This document shows positions 43,066 through 51,010 of a DNA stretch of 64,000 bases, in pieces. The stretch is from Thermohalobaculum sp039821125 (GTDB lineage: Bacteria; Pseudomonadota; Alphaproteobacteria; Rhodobacterales; Rhodobacteraceae). The stretch's first letter is position 1, and each line of letters opens with the position of its first letter. The notes beneath the pieces were generated by a model. The model saw only the letters and a program-made list of their open reading frames with translations. It had not been told where the DNA came from and ran no database searches. Location of the stretch: assembly GCA_039821125.1 (NCBI GenBank), contig JBCBOR010000001.1:62001-126000 (forward strand), in the 5' to 3' direction. Both the position numbers and the translations under genes were made by a program.

Positions 43066-44665
43066 GCGGAACCGGAACCCCTGTCGCTGTTGCCATCTGG
43101 ATCGCGATCCACTCGAACAGGTCGAGCAGCGCATAGCCGACCGGCCCGGAATGCTCGACCGCGAAGACGAACAGCGACAGCGGCACCATGACCGAGGCGG
43201 TGATGGCGCCGCACAAGGCCCAAACCGCCAAGCGCCCGCGCCAGTCATGCCCTGCGCCGCCCGCTGCCAGTCCGCTCACGATGAACGCCCGTAGCGGTGT
43301 GAACCACTGCAGGCAGACGCTGAACAGCGCGACCACCCCGTGCAGAAAGGTCGGCACCAAGGTCGATAAAAACGTGATGTAGAGCCACCAGTAGTCACCC
43401 GGATTGGACTGGATATCCGCGAGAGTCGCGAAAAGATCGATCAGGGGCAGTCCGTTCGGCAGATCGGGGCTTGGCGGCCAGCGTACCCACAGCGCGATCG
43501 CGATGATGGCCACGACGACCAGCACAAACGCCGCAACGGCACCGACAACGTCCCAGACCCAGGCAAGCCGTATCCGCCCCTCGATCCCGCCACGCAGGCA
43601 GTAGCGGGTCAATCCGGACGAGGCGAAATCCGCGACTGCGTTCAGCAACGGCAGAAATTCGACCAGCAGGACCGATGGCGCGCCAAACGGCTCGCCAACA
43701 AAGGCCGGATTGCCGAACAGCACCGAAGCGGAGGTGAGCAGGATCAAAAGCCCAACATAGCCGCACAGCACTGTCGCGGGTCTCATCATCAGCTTGCCAA
43801 GCCAGCGCTGCAGAAACAACAGACCCACAGAGATGAGGCCGATCAGCAGGTAAACGGTCTGCTCCGGTGAGTAGGAGGCCGCCAGCACGCTGAACGCGCT
43901 GCTCGTCGCGACAACATCCGCCAGAACCGGCATGACCGCGGCCACCGTCACCAGCGCTATTGAAATCGCAATCGCCAGCACACCAAAGATCTCGGCCTTC
44001 AGGGCGCTCGACAGTGCGATGGCAATCAGAAAGATCATGGAAAGCGCCGCGGGCAGCACGGTCGAGGCGACGGACTCGTCAAGCGCGAAGCACATGGCCC
44101 AGATACACGCTGTCGCCAGAACCAGCAACGCGCCGCGCAGGGCGGTGTTTCTCTCACCGCTCCGCCACAGCGCTGCCAGGACATAGGCGACAATCGCCAA
44201 AGCCAGGAACACACCCGGCAGCGCTCGATCAGCCAGGCCCGCAGACGCAGGCATAAGAATCGCCGGACCCAAGCGTCCGTCTATCCCGAGCGCCACCCAC
44301 AGGGTCATGACGCTGAGCACGGGATAGATGACAGCCAGCGCCAGGCACCAGTTCAGAAGTCCATAGGACCAGGCGCTCCGCACCTCCTCCGGACGCCAGC
44401 CCTCGCGCCCGATCTGGGGTGTCAGTGCTTGGTCAATCCGGTCGAGAGCGCTGCGCAAAATGGCCTTGTAGCGCCTGCCGATTGTGTTCTGGATCAGGTG
44501 ACCGTTCAGGCCTTTCCACGCGACCTCGGATTTCGGGACATCCTTGAACAGAGCCAAAGCGATCCCGTAGACCGCGACCGCCACGGTCAGCTGCCATGGC
44601 TGACCGAACAAGAGTTCAAGAAGTGTGTCCACACGTTCCCCCAGCGGCGACAGGCAGGACCCCAA
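43055..44665 (-). CDS. Large polytopic membrane protein of unknown function
   Basis: A 536-residue protein with about 12 hydrophobic segments (for example LNWCLALAVIYPVLSVMTLW, VVGAVAAFVLVVVAIIAIAL, FLSTLVPTFLHGVVALFSVC) and a basic cytoplasmic loop near residues 50-80. No transport family was recognised. The 3' end overlaps argB by 11 bp convergently. Length, helices and the clean start after the intergenic region support a real gene. Confidence 0.7.
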   Translation of the reverse strand: MGSCLSPLGERVDTLLELLFGQPWQLTVAVAVYGIALALFKDVPKSEVAWKGLNGHLIQNTIGRRYKAILRSALDRIDQALTPQIGREGWRPEEVRSAWSYGLLNWCLALAVIYPVLSVMTLWVALGIDGRLGPAILMPASAGLADRALPGVFLALAIVAYVLAALWRSGERNTALRGALLVLATACIWAMCFALDESVASTVLPAALSMIFLIAIALSSALKAEIFGVLAIAISIALVTVAAVMPVLADVVATSSAFSVLAASYSPEQTVYLLIGLISVGLLFLQRWLGKLMMRPATVLCGYVGLLILLTSASVLFGNPAFVGEPFGAPSVLLVEFLPLLNAVADFASSGLTRYCLRGGIEGRIRLAWVWDVVGAVAAFVLVVVAIIAIALWVRWPPSPDLPNGLPLIDLFATLADIQSNPGDYWWLYITFLSTLVPTFLHGVVALFSVCLQWFTPLRAFIVSGLAAGGAGHDWRGRLAVWALCGAITASVMVPLSLFVFAVEHSGPVGYALLDLFEWIAIQMATATGVPVPPNA

Positions 44666-44816
44666 CTCGCAAAAGCGCGCATATGATAACCGAACCCGCA
44701 GCGCGTTAGATAAATTTTAGTGAAATCCGAGCAATCTCCGTCTCGTCTGCAGACATGATTCGAAGACCAGCGGAATTCCGCGGGCATCGGGGATGGCATC
44801 CCGGCGCTTCGGGGTT

Positions 44817-44850
44817 TCGCGGGAACGGGAGTATCGCCCCGTTCTCGCGA
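44817..44850. repeat. Strong intergenic hairpin
   Basis: TCGCGGGAACGGG (44817-44829) pairs with CCCGTTCTCGCGA (44838-44850): 13 pairs including one G-T, with an eight-base loop. It sits in the 273-bp gap between the membrane protein and the EamA gene, near a smaller GGGAT/ATCCC dyad. No U tract follows on either side, so it may be an mRNA 3' stabiliser or a REP-like element. The rest of the gap holds no gene. Confidence 0.5.
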
Positions 44851-44938
44851 CCCTTTCTCGCCGGCGCATCCGGGCGCCAAAGACCGGAGCTTTCCGAGAG
44901 TTCAATCCGATCCGGCGCGGGTGCCACCAACCCCGGCG

Positions 44939-45832
44939 TCAGGGCTCTGCTGTCTTGCTGACACGCTCGGACCAAAGCACTTCGATGAAAACGGCGCCGA
45001 GAATACAGGCGGCACCGCCCATCTCGAACACACCGAACCGCTCACCCAAAATCAATGTGGACGAGAGCACGCCCGAGACAATCTCGATCGACAAGAGGTA
45101 ACTCATCACCGCAGGCGGCAGCACGAACGCGCCCCAGACAGTGCCGGAGAGCAGGATGCCGACATAGGCCGCCGCGAACAGATAGACGAGCGGGGCGCCT
45201 GCTATGGCGGACCCGAACTGGGGCAGCGAGAGCATCGCCTGACCCATGGCCGCGCTGATCCCCAGCGAGACGGCAATTCCCCCCAGCGCCGTGACCACCA
45301 GGACACCGGCGACGCCCGCACGGCGGCTGGAGAAGATCAGCGCCGTGCCCGCCGACCAAGTCGCGCCCGAGACCAGCGCCATCCAGTCGCCGATCGCGCC
45401 AAGCCCGTCAAACGAGATCTCGCCACGGCTGATCAAGGCGATGCCGAGGAAGCCAAGGCCAATCGCAAAGACGCTTTTCACCGACCAGCGCCGCCCGAAG
45501 AACACGCACTCGATGATCGTGCTCCAGGCCGGCGCGAGGTAGAACAGCAGCACCGCCCGGAGGAAATCCGTGTAGGTGACCGAGATCGCGTAGAGCGACA
45601 CCGCGGCACCCACCAGAACCGCGCCCACCAGCGCGCGGGCCGACATGGCACCGGGGCGTAGCAGCAGCCAGAGGATCGCAACCGGCAGCACGGCGAGGTT
45701 CATGGCAATGCCGACGCGCGGACCGGAGACGCCCGTGCCCTCGATCAACTCGACCGGCAGCCACCACAGCCCCCACATCGCGGCGCAGAACACCACGGTG
45801 GAGACAGCCAATCCTGAGCGGGTTGCGGTCAT
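44939..45832 (-). CDS. EamA/DMT family transporter
   Basis: A 297-residue protein with ten hydrophobic segments in two EamA repeats (LFYLAPAWSTIIECVFFGRR and SYLLSIEIVSGVLSSTLILGE mark the repeat ends). The first in-frame ATG is 45871, whose codon stands next to an AAGGAGGG; 45832 gives a normal first helix and is used here, but the start is uncertain. The substrate is unknown. A terminator separates it from soxF. Confidence 0.8.
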   Translation of the reverse strand: MTATRSGLAVSTVVFCAAMWGLWWLPVELIEGTGVSGPRVGIAMNLAVLPVAILWLLLRPGAMSARALVGAVLVGAAVSLYAISVTYTDFLRAVLLFYLAPAWSTIIECVFFGRRWSVKSVFAIGLGFLGIALISRGEISFDGLGAIGDWMALVSGATWSAGTALIFSSRRAGVAGVLVVTALGGIAVSLGISAAMGQAMLSLPQFGSAIAGAPLVYLFAAAYVGILLSGTVWGAFVLPPAVMSYLLSIEIVSGVLSSTLILGERFGVFEMGGAACILGAVFIEVLWSERVSKTAEP

Positions 45833-45920
45833 CGGGAATCCTGAACAGGCCAAGCACGCTCCCTCCTTCATGGAGCGGCGCTGTGCCGGGCGCTACCAAA
45901 ATCGACAGGTCGTGAAATGC

Positions 45921-45949
45921 AAAACGCGCAGCCCTTGCGGGCTACGCGT
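45921..45949 (-). terminator. Terminator after soxF
   Basis: ACGCG-AGCCC pairs with GGGCT-CGCGT across one mismatch, with loop TTGC (45924-45949). Four U residues follow on the minus strand (A run 45921-45924). It lies 74 bp past the soxF stop and ends the long sox transcript. Confidence 0.7.
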
Positions 45950-46022
45950 CCGTCCGATCATGCAGACCGGCGGTGGATATGGGGGCACCGCCGCCGGTGC
46001 TGCCGGATCTGTCCGAGGTGGA

Positions 46023-47291
46023 TCAGCCAAACATGTCGGTGGTGATGCCGTTGTACCAGCCGATGCTTTCCTCGTAGGTCTGCTTACGGGTTGCCGCGTC
46101 CTCGTTGTTCTTCGAGACGAACCCGTCGATCTTGGCGATCTTCTCTGCGGTCGCCTCGTAGGTCGCACCAACCTTGACCCCGTCATCGGTGCCGATCAGC
46201 GACCAGCAGGTGTTCGAGAACTTGGCCGGGAAGATCTTCGATCCGGTCAGCGCACCGCGCACGGCGTTGGCGCAGACTTTGGCCTGAGAGTTGGCCGAGA
46301 AGCCCGATTTCGGCATGTCGCCCTGCTGCGCGGCATCGCCGAGCACGTGGATGTTCGCATCGCGCGTGCTGGAGAGGTCGGCGGCGTTAACAGGCACCCA
46401 ACCCTTCTGGGTGGTCAGATTGGCCGACTCGGCGATCCAGCCGCCCTTCATCCCCGGAATGACGTTGCAGACATCGGCTTTCACGACCTCGCCGTCGATA
46501 TCGACGGTCATCTCAGCGGGGTTGACGGTCACGTTCTCGCCACCGAAATCCGGGCCGATCCAGTCGATCATGCCGGGATAGTGGCTTTCCCATCCAGCCT
46601 GGAACAGACCCTGTTTCGAGAACTTCGGCTTCGGGTCCGCGATGATGATCTTTGCGGTCGGGTTCTCCTGCTTGAGGACATGCGCGATCATCGAGACCCG
46701 CTCGTACGGCCCCGGCGGGCAGCGATAAGGGTTCGGCGGTGCGACCATGACGAAGGTACCGCCCTCGGGCATCCGCTTGATCTGCGTTTTCAGAAGCGCC
46801 GCCTGGGTGCCGCCCTTGTAGGCGTGCGGCATGGCGGTCTGATCGGCCAGCGACCATCCCGGCACCGACCCGTCGACAAAGTCGATCCCCGGGCTGAGGA
46901 TCAGCCGGTCGTAGGGCAACTTTTCGCCCGCTGCCAGCGTGACGCTCTTGGCGTCCCGGTCGATGCCGATGGCCATGTCATGGATGACGTTGATGCCGTA
47001 CCGGGCGCCCAGTTTGGCGTAGGTATGGCCGGTCTGCTCGAACTTCCAGAACCCGCCGATGGCAAGGTTCGAGAAAAAGCAGGTGTAGTAGCGCCGCTGC
47101 GGCTCGATCAGGGTGACGTTGATCTCACCCTTCGAATCCTTGGCGAGGTAGCGGGCCGCCGTCGCGCCCCCTGCGCCGCCGCCGATCACCACCACGTTGG
47201 GTTTGCCAGCGCCCAGAACCGATGGCGCTGCGAGCAAGGTGGCCGTCGCGGCCCCCGTGCCGATAAATCCGCGTCTGTTCAGTTTCATCAT
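46023..47291 (-). CDS. soxF: Sulfide dehydrogenase flavoprotein SoxF (flavocytochrome c type)
   Basis: A 422-residue periplasmic flavoprotein. Twin-arginine signal NRRGFIGTGAATATLL (about 4-28), FAD-binding VVVIGGGAGGATAARYL, redox Cys in YYTCFFSN and NPYRCPPGPYER, and the C-terminal FCSD domain (SNTCWSLIGTDD). SoxF oxidises sulfide and pairs with the cytochrome SoxE. It is the last gene of the minus-strand sox block; a terminator follows. Confidence 0.93.
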   Translation of the reverse strand: MMKLNRRGFIGTGAATATLLAAPSVLGAGKPNVVVIGGGAGGATAARYLAKDSKGEINVTLIEPQRRYYTCFFSNLAIGGFWKFEQTGHTYAKLGARYGINVIHDMAIGIDRDAKSVTLAAGEKLPYDRLILSPGIDFVDGSVPGWSLADQTAMPHAYKGGTQAALLKTQIKRMPEGGTFVMVAPPNPYRCPPGPYERVSMIAHVLKQENPTAKIIIADPKPKFSKQGLFQAGWESHYPGMIDWIGPDFGGENVTVNPAEMTVDIDGEVVKADVCNVIPGMKGGWIAESANLTTQKGWVPVNAADLSSTRDANIHVLGDAAQQGDMPKSGFSANSQAKVCANAVRGALTGSKIFPAKFSNTCWSLIGTDDGVKVGATYEATAEKIAKIDGFVSKNNEDAATRKQTYEESIGWYNGITTDMFG

Positions 47292-47322
47292 TTCCTCCCC
47301 TTTCTGATTGTTCCGATCTTGA

Positions 47323-47823
47323 TCAGAAGCCGAGTTTGTCTTCTATGGCTGCGATCCCGGCCTCGGCGCAGTCGTCATCGAGATCAGGCCCCGGAGCGCC
47401 CGATACGCCGACCGCACCCACCATCGTTCCACCACTTTCGACCAGAATGCCACCGCCAAGCGGCAGAGCCTTGCTGATAAAGCGGATCCCATAGGCATCG
47501 CCCTCAGGCCGGGTGACGGGATCGAGATCGGTCGTGTTGGTCCGGAAACTGACCGCCGTCCAGGCCTTGCGCGTCGCGGTCTCGACCGTGTGAGCCCCGG
47601 CGTACCGGTCGCGCAGAAAGACCTGCAGCGTGCCCGAACGATCCACGACGGAGACGCCGATCTGATATCCCTCGTCGCGGCAATAGGCCATGGCGGCGGC
47701 GGCCAGTTCCATCGCGACATCCGGCTTCAGCGCCTGGTAGGTCACCAAAGCCTCGTCCTCCTCAGCCAGCGCAGGGGCGGCGATCACCGCCGCCAAAAGG
47801 CTCAAGCCCAACAGTCGCATCAA
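47323..47823 (-). CDS. Exported GlcG/HbpS family protein in the sox cluster
   Basis: A 166-residue protein with a signal peptide (MMRLLGLSLLAAVIAAPALA) and a GlcG/HbpS domain (IGVSVVDRSGTLQVFLRD, ISKALPLGGGILVESGGTMVGAVGVSG). Family members bind haem or small ligands. It overlaps soxE by four bases and precedes soxF, so it is made with SoxEF. It is not one of the canonical soxA-H products; a role in haem/cofactor handling is inference. Confidence 0.85.
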   Translation of the reverse strand: MMRLLGLSLLAAVIAAPALAEEDEALVTYQALKPDVAMELAAAAMAYCRDEGYQIGVSVVDRSGTLQVFLRDRYAGAHTVETATRKAWTAVSFRTNTTDLDPVTRPEGDAYGIRFISKALPLGGGILVESGGTMVGAVGVSGAPGPDLDDDCAEAGIAAIEDKLGF

Positions 47824-48533
47824 TCCACTCCTCGGAAAAAGACGGCGAGCGAGGCGATCTCCTCGTCCGACAGGCGCGCGGCCATCATCTGCATCACCGG
47901 ATGCGGGCGCGCCTTGCTCTTGTAGGCGTGCATAACCACGACGAAATCCTCGACCGGCCAGCCGGTGATCGAGGGCATGCCCTCATCCGCCCCGTCCGCC
48001 TGGTGGCAGGTCGTGCAATCCGACGAGAGATACTCGCCATAGTCACGATCCCCGGCAATCGCCAGGATCGCCGGGTCGATATCCGGATCGCTGGCCTCGG
48101 CGGTCGGCTCGCTTTCAGGGATGTCGCGCGGGCTGAGCGAGAACTGGCGCAGATAGGCCAGCAGATCCTGGCGCTCACCGCGATCCTTGATGCCGCGGAA
48201 CGACATGCGCGTCCCGGTCACCAGCGCTTTGGGGTTCTCGATGTAGACATGCAGCTTGTCCGTGGTCCAGACAAGGCCATCGGCCGCGGCCCGCTTCATG
48301 TCCTTCGAGTACCGGTAGTCATCCAGCGCCGCCGCTTTGCGGCCGAACAGCTCGTTCAGATGCGGGCCGATGCGGTTGCGCGCCTCCACCCCGACCATGT
48401 GGCAGTTCTTGCACTTGGCGAACAGCTTCGCCCCCCGGTCCGGGTCGCCAAGATCCGCTGCGCCCGCCGCGCCAGCCACGAATGTGGCCAGCGCGACGGT
48501 CAGGGAGGAAGCGAGCGATCTGAGGTCTTTCAT
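47820..48533 (-). CDS. soxE: Diheme cytochrome c SoxE
   Basis: A 237-residue exported protein with signal peptide (1-25) and two CXXCH sites: CKNCH in the first half and CTTCH in the second. The order after soxD and before soxF fits SoxE, the electron acceptor of the SoxF sulfide dehydrogenase. The start lies 6 bp after the soxD stop. Confidence 0.9.
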   Translation of the reverse strand: MKDLRSLASSLTVALATFVAGAAGAADLGDPDRGAKLFAKCKNCHMVGVEARNRIGPHLNELFGRKAAALDDYRYSKDMKRAAADGLVWTTDKLHVYIENPKALVTGTRMSFRGIKDRGERQDLLAYLRQFSLSPRDIPESEPTAEASDPDIDPAILAIAGDRDYGEYLSSDCTTCHQADGADEGMPSITGWPVEDFVVVMHAYKSKARPHPVMQMMAARLSDEEIASLAVFFRGVD

Positions 48534-48539
48534 GTGAGC

Positions 48540-49535
48540 TTACTGCGACTGGCTTTTGAGATATTCGATCAGCGCGGCGCGGTCGGTCTCCTTCTTGAGC
48601 CCGGCAAAGGCCATCTTCGTGCCCTTGAGCCAGGCTTTCGGTTTGGTGAGGAACGCGTCCAGAGCAGCCTCGTCCCAAACCGCACCCTCGCCCGCACGGG
48701 CGGTCAGAGCCTTGGAGTATCTGAACCCGTCCCGCGCGCCCAGCGCCGCGCCGACAATGCCGTTGAGGTGCGGGCCGACCTTGTTCTTGGCGCCCTCGCC
48801 GACCTGATGGCAGGCCTTGCACTTCTTGAAGACCTTCTCGCCTGCGCCCGCAAGTTCCGCATCGAAGGCAGGGGCGGCGGCAACTTCGACCACCTCGTCA
48901 GCCAGATCGGCCCCTTCCGTCTCGGGCGTCACATCCAGAACCATCGCCCGCGCCGTGATCTTCACCTCGGGTTTGCAGTCGCTCATGCAGGGCTCACGCG
49001 CGATGAAAACCGGACTCTCGGCACGGTCATCCGGGAAGAAGTTCGTCTCGTTCGGCAGGCGTGTCTCGGCGAAGTTCTCGTGGCTGAGCTCGAAATCGTC
49101 ATCCACCAGATCGTTGGCATAGAGTAGGTAGGCCGTAATCGCGTAGACCTCATCGTCCGAGAGCGACTGCGCATTGCCGAACGGCATCGCCCGGTGCACG
49201 TAGTCCCAGACGGTCGAGAGATAGGGCCAGTAGGACCCAATGGTCTTGACCGGGCGCTCCGCCGTCAGCGTGCCCTGCCCGCCCGCAAGCACAGGCCAGC
49301 GGTCGACCCCTTCCCCGAAATCGCCATGGCAGTAGGCGCATTGTTCGGCGAAGATCTCCTCGCCCGTCTCGACATCGCCGCGTCCTTGCGGCAGCCCGGC
49401 GCCATCGGGCCGGATATCGATATCCCAGGCGGCGATCTCTGCTGGCGTTGCCGCGCGCCCAAGGCCCAGCGTGTCGGCAGCGGCCGGTCCGGCGATCAGG
49501 GCGATGACGGCGGTCGCTTTAAGAAACTTCGACAT
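48540..49535 (-). CDS. soxD: Diheme cytochrome c SoxD
   Basis: A 331-residue exported protein with signal MSKFLKATAVIALIAGPAAA and haem sites CAYCH (near 70) and CKACH (near 245). The internal EPCMSDCKPEV segment is typical of SoxD. SoxCD removes six electrons from the SoxY-bound sulfane sulfur. The start overlaps soxC by 17 bp. It is somewhat shorter than the Paracoccus protein. Confidence 0.93.
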   Translation of the reverse strand: MSKFLKATAVIALIAGPAAADTLGLGRAATPAEIAAWDIDIRPDGAGLPQGRGDVETGEEIFAEQCAYCHGDFGEGVDRWPVLAGGQGTLTAERPVKTIGSYWPYLSTVWDYVHRAMPFGNAQSLSDDEVYAITAYLLYANDLVDDDFELSHENFAETRLPNETNFFPDDRAESPVFIAREPCMSDCKPEVKITARAMVLDVTPETEGADLADEVVEVAAAPAFDAELAGAGEKVFKKCKACHQVGEGAKNKVGPHLNGIVGAALGARDGFRYSKALTARAGEGAVWDEAALDAFLTKPKAWLKGTKMAFAGLKKETDRAALIEYLKSQSQ

Positions 49536-50784
49536 TCTCTGCCACTCCCTGCTCGTTCACATACCAGGTCTGGATGCCGTTGTTGTGGTAGATCGAGTTC
49601 TCGCCCCGCACCGCGCGCAACGCGTCCTTGGTCGGCTGCACGTAGCCTGTCGAATCGTGCGCCCGGCTCTGCAGCAGCATCGGTTTCCCGTCCCAGACGA
49701 AATCGTGGTAGAACCGGTGCATCGACTTATCGAGGCTGGGGCCATCCATCCGGGCCTCGACCCAGTTCGCGCCGCCATCGATGGAAACATCGACCCGCGG
49801 GATCGTGCCCCGCCCCGACCAGGCCACGCCGGTCAGGACCATCGGCCCCGGCCCATGCGTGATCGGCGCTTGCGGGCTCGGGTTCGTGATGACGGATTTG
49901 GCATCCATCTCCCACGTGAACCGGCGCGCTTTGCCATCGCCCAGCAGGTCCGTGTATTTCGACGTCTCCTCGCGGTGATGCCAGGGCTGGTCACCGACCT
50001 CGATCCGGCGCAGCCACTTGACCCACATGTTGCCTTCCCAACCCGGCACGACCAGCCGCACCGGGTACCCCTGCTCGGGCCGCAATGCCTCGCCGTTCAT
50101 CTTGAACGCGACCATGCAGTCGTCGAGCGCCTTTTCCATCGGGATCGAACGGGTCATGGCCGAGGCATCCGCGCCCTCGGGCAGCAGCCATGTGCCACTG
50201 GTCTTCACCCCCGCTTCGGCCAGGATGTCGCGCAGCATCACGCCGGTGTACATGACGTTGTGGATCATGCCGTGGGTGAACTGGCAGCCGTTCAGCTGCG
50301 CCCCGCGCCACTCCATGCCAGAGTTCGCCGCACATTCCAGAAAGTGCACCTTGTTGACCCGCGGGAACCGCAGAAGATCCTGCATCGTGAACACGAGAGG
50401 CCGGTCAACCAGCCCGTTGATCATCAGGCGATATTCGGCCGGATCCAACTCGGCGATCCCGGCATGGTGCCGCTCAAAGCAAAGACCGTTCGGGGTGATG
50501 ATCCCGTCCAGCTCGTGCAGCGGGGTGAAGTTGACCGAGCTCACAGGGTCTGCGGTCAGCCACGGCACGTTGCGCCGGACGACATGGGCCTCGTGCTCCG
50601 ACGGGCTGCCATAGGGCCGCGCGTCGACCCCTTCGCCCAGCTCCTGCGCCCAGGGTTTGACCTCCAGGATCGCCGGATCACCGGCCGCTTGCGCCGCTGA
50701 AACCGCTCCGGCACCGCCGGCAGCCAGCCCTGCTGCGAGGAACCCCCGCCGGGTCGTCAGGCCGGATTTCGGACTATCGGGCAT
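49519..50784 (-). CDS. soxC: Sulfur dehydrogenase molybdoprotein SoxC
   Basis: A 421-residue periplasmic molybdoprotein of the sulfite oxidase family. Twin-arginine signal TTRRGFLAAGLAAGG, molybdenum-ligand Cys in FLECAANSGMEW, and the C-terminal dimerisation domain (ISIDGGAN-like VDVSIDGGANWVEARMDG). With SoxD it oxidises protein-bound sulfane sulfur. Its own candidate operator lies 20 bp upstream, so soxCDEF can be read from a second promoter. Confidence 0.95.
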   Translation of the reverse strand: MPDSPKSGLTTRRGFLAAGLAAGGAGAVSAAQAAGDPAILEVKPWAQELGEGVDARPYGSPSEHEAHVVRRNVPWLTADPVSSVNFTPLHELDGIITPNGLCFERHHAGIAELDPAEYRLMINGLVDRPLVFTMQDLLRFPRVNKVHFLECAANSGMEWRGAQLNGCQFTHGMIHNVMYTGVMLRDILAEAGVKTSGTWLLPEGADASAMTRSIPMEKALDDCMVAFKMNGEALRPEQGYPVRLVVPGWEGNMWVKWLRRIEVGDQPWHHREETSKYTDLLGDGKARRFTWEMDAKSVITNPSPQAPITHGPGPMVLTGVAWSGRGTIPRVDVSIDGGANWVEARMDGPSLDKSMHRFYHDFVWDGKPMLLQSRAHDSTGYVQPTKDALRAVRGENSIYHNNGIQTWYVNEQGVAENVEVS

Positions 50785-50803
50785 CTGTTTCCTCCGATTC
50801 TTT

Positions 50804-50821
50804 CATTCACGTTATTGAATG
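50804..50821. promoter_or_regulatory. Candidate SoxR operator upstream of soxC
   Basis: CATTCA-CGTTAT-TGAATG is a perfect dyad containing ATTC-N8-GAAT (50805-50820), the recognition pattern reported for the SoxR/SqrR type of persulfide-sensing ArsR regulators. It stands 20 bp before the soxC start in the soxB-soxC gap. Confidence 0.75.
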
Positions 50822-50884
50822 TTACGCGCGATTTCCACAGCTTTTTCGCGTGAAATCTGCCTTGCTCTCGTGGCGCACCCGCCC

Positions 50885-50907
50885 CTTCATCTTGCCAAAA
50901 ATACCTC
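50885..50907 (-). repeat. Roseobacter-type intergenic repeat, copy 1 (soxB-soxC gap)
   Basis: The 23-base element has core CTTCATCTTGCCAAAAATA and is nearly identical to the one at 52756-52778. On the minus strand it carries TATTTTT and sits between soxB and soxC. It appears to be a family of short 3'-end repeats. Confidence 0.7.
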
Positions 50908-51010
50908 AAGCGTTTCGGGCAATGCCTGAGCGATGTGTCATCGAGATCGCCGCGGCGGTCCAAAGCATGGCCACGCCTTGACGATCCGTGTTTTACTTGA
51001 AACGCCGCAC

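Noticed and set aside
45645..47477. A 610-codon plus-strand frame over soxF and the EamA gene
   Set aside because: It is the antisense shadow of soxF and part of the EamA gene, with low-complexity Arg/Asp-rich translation and no domain.
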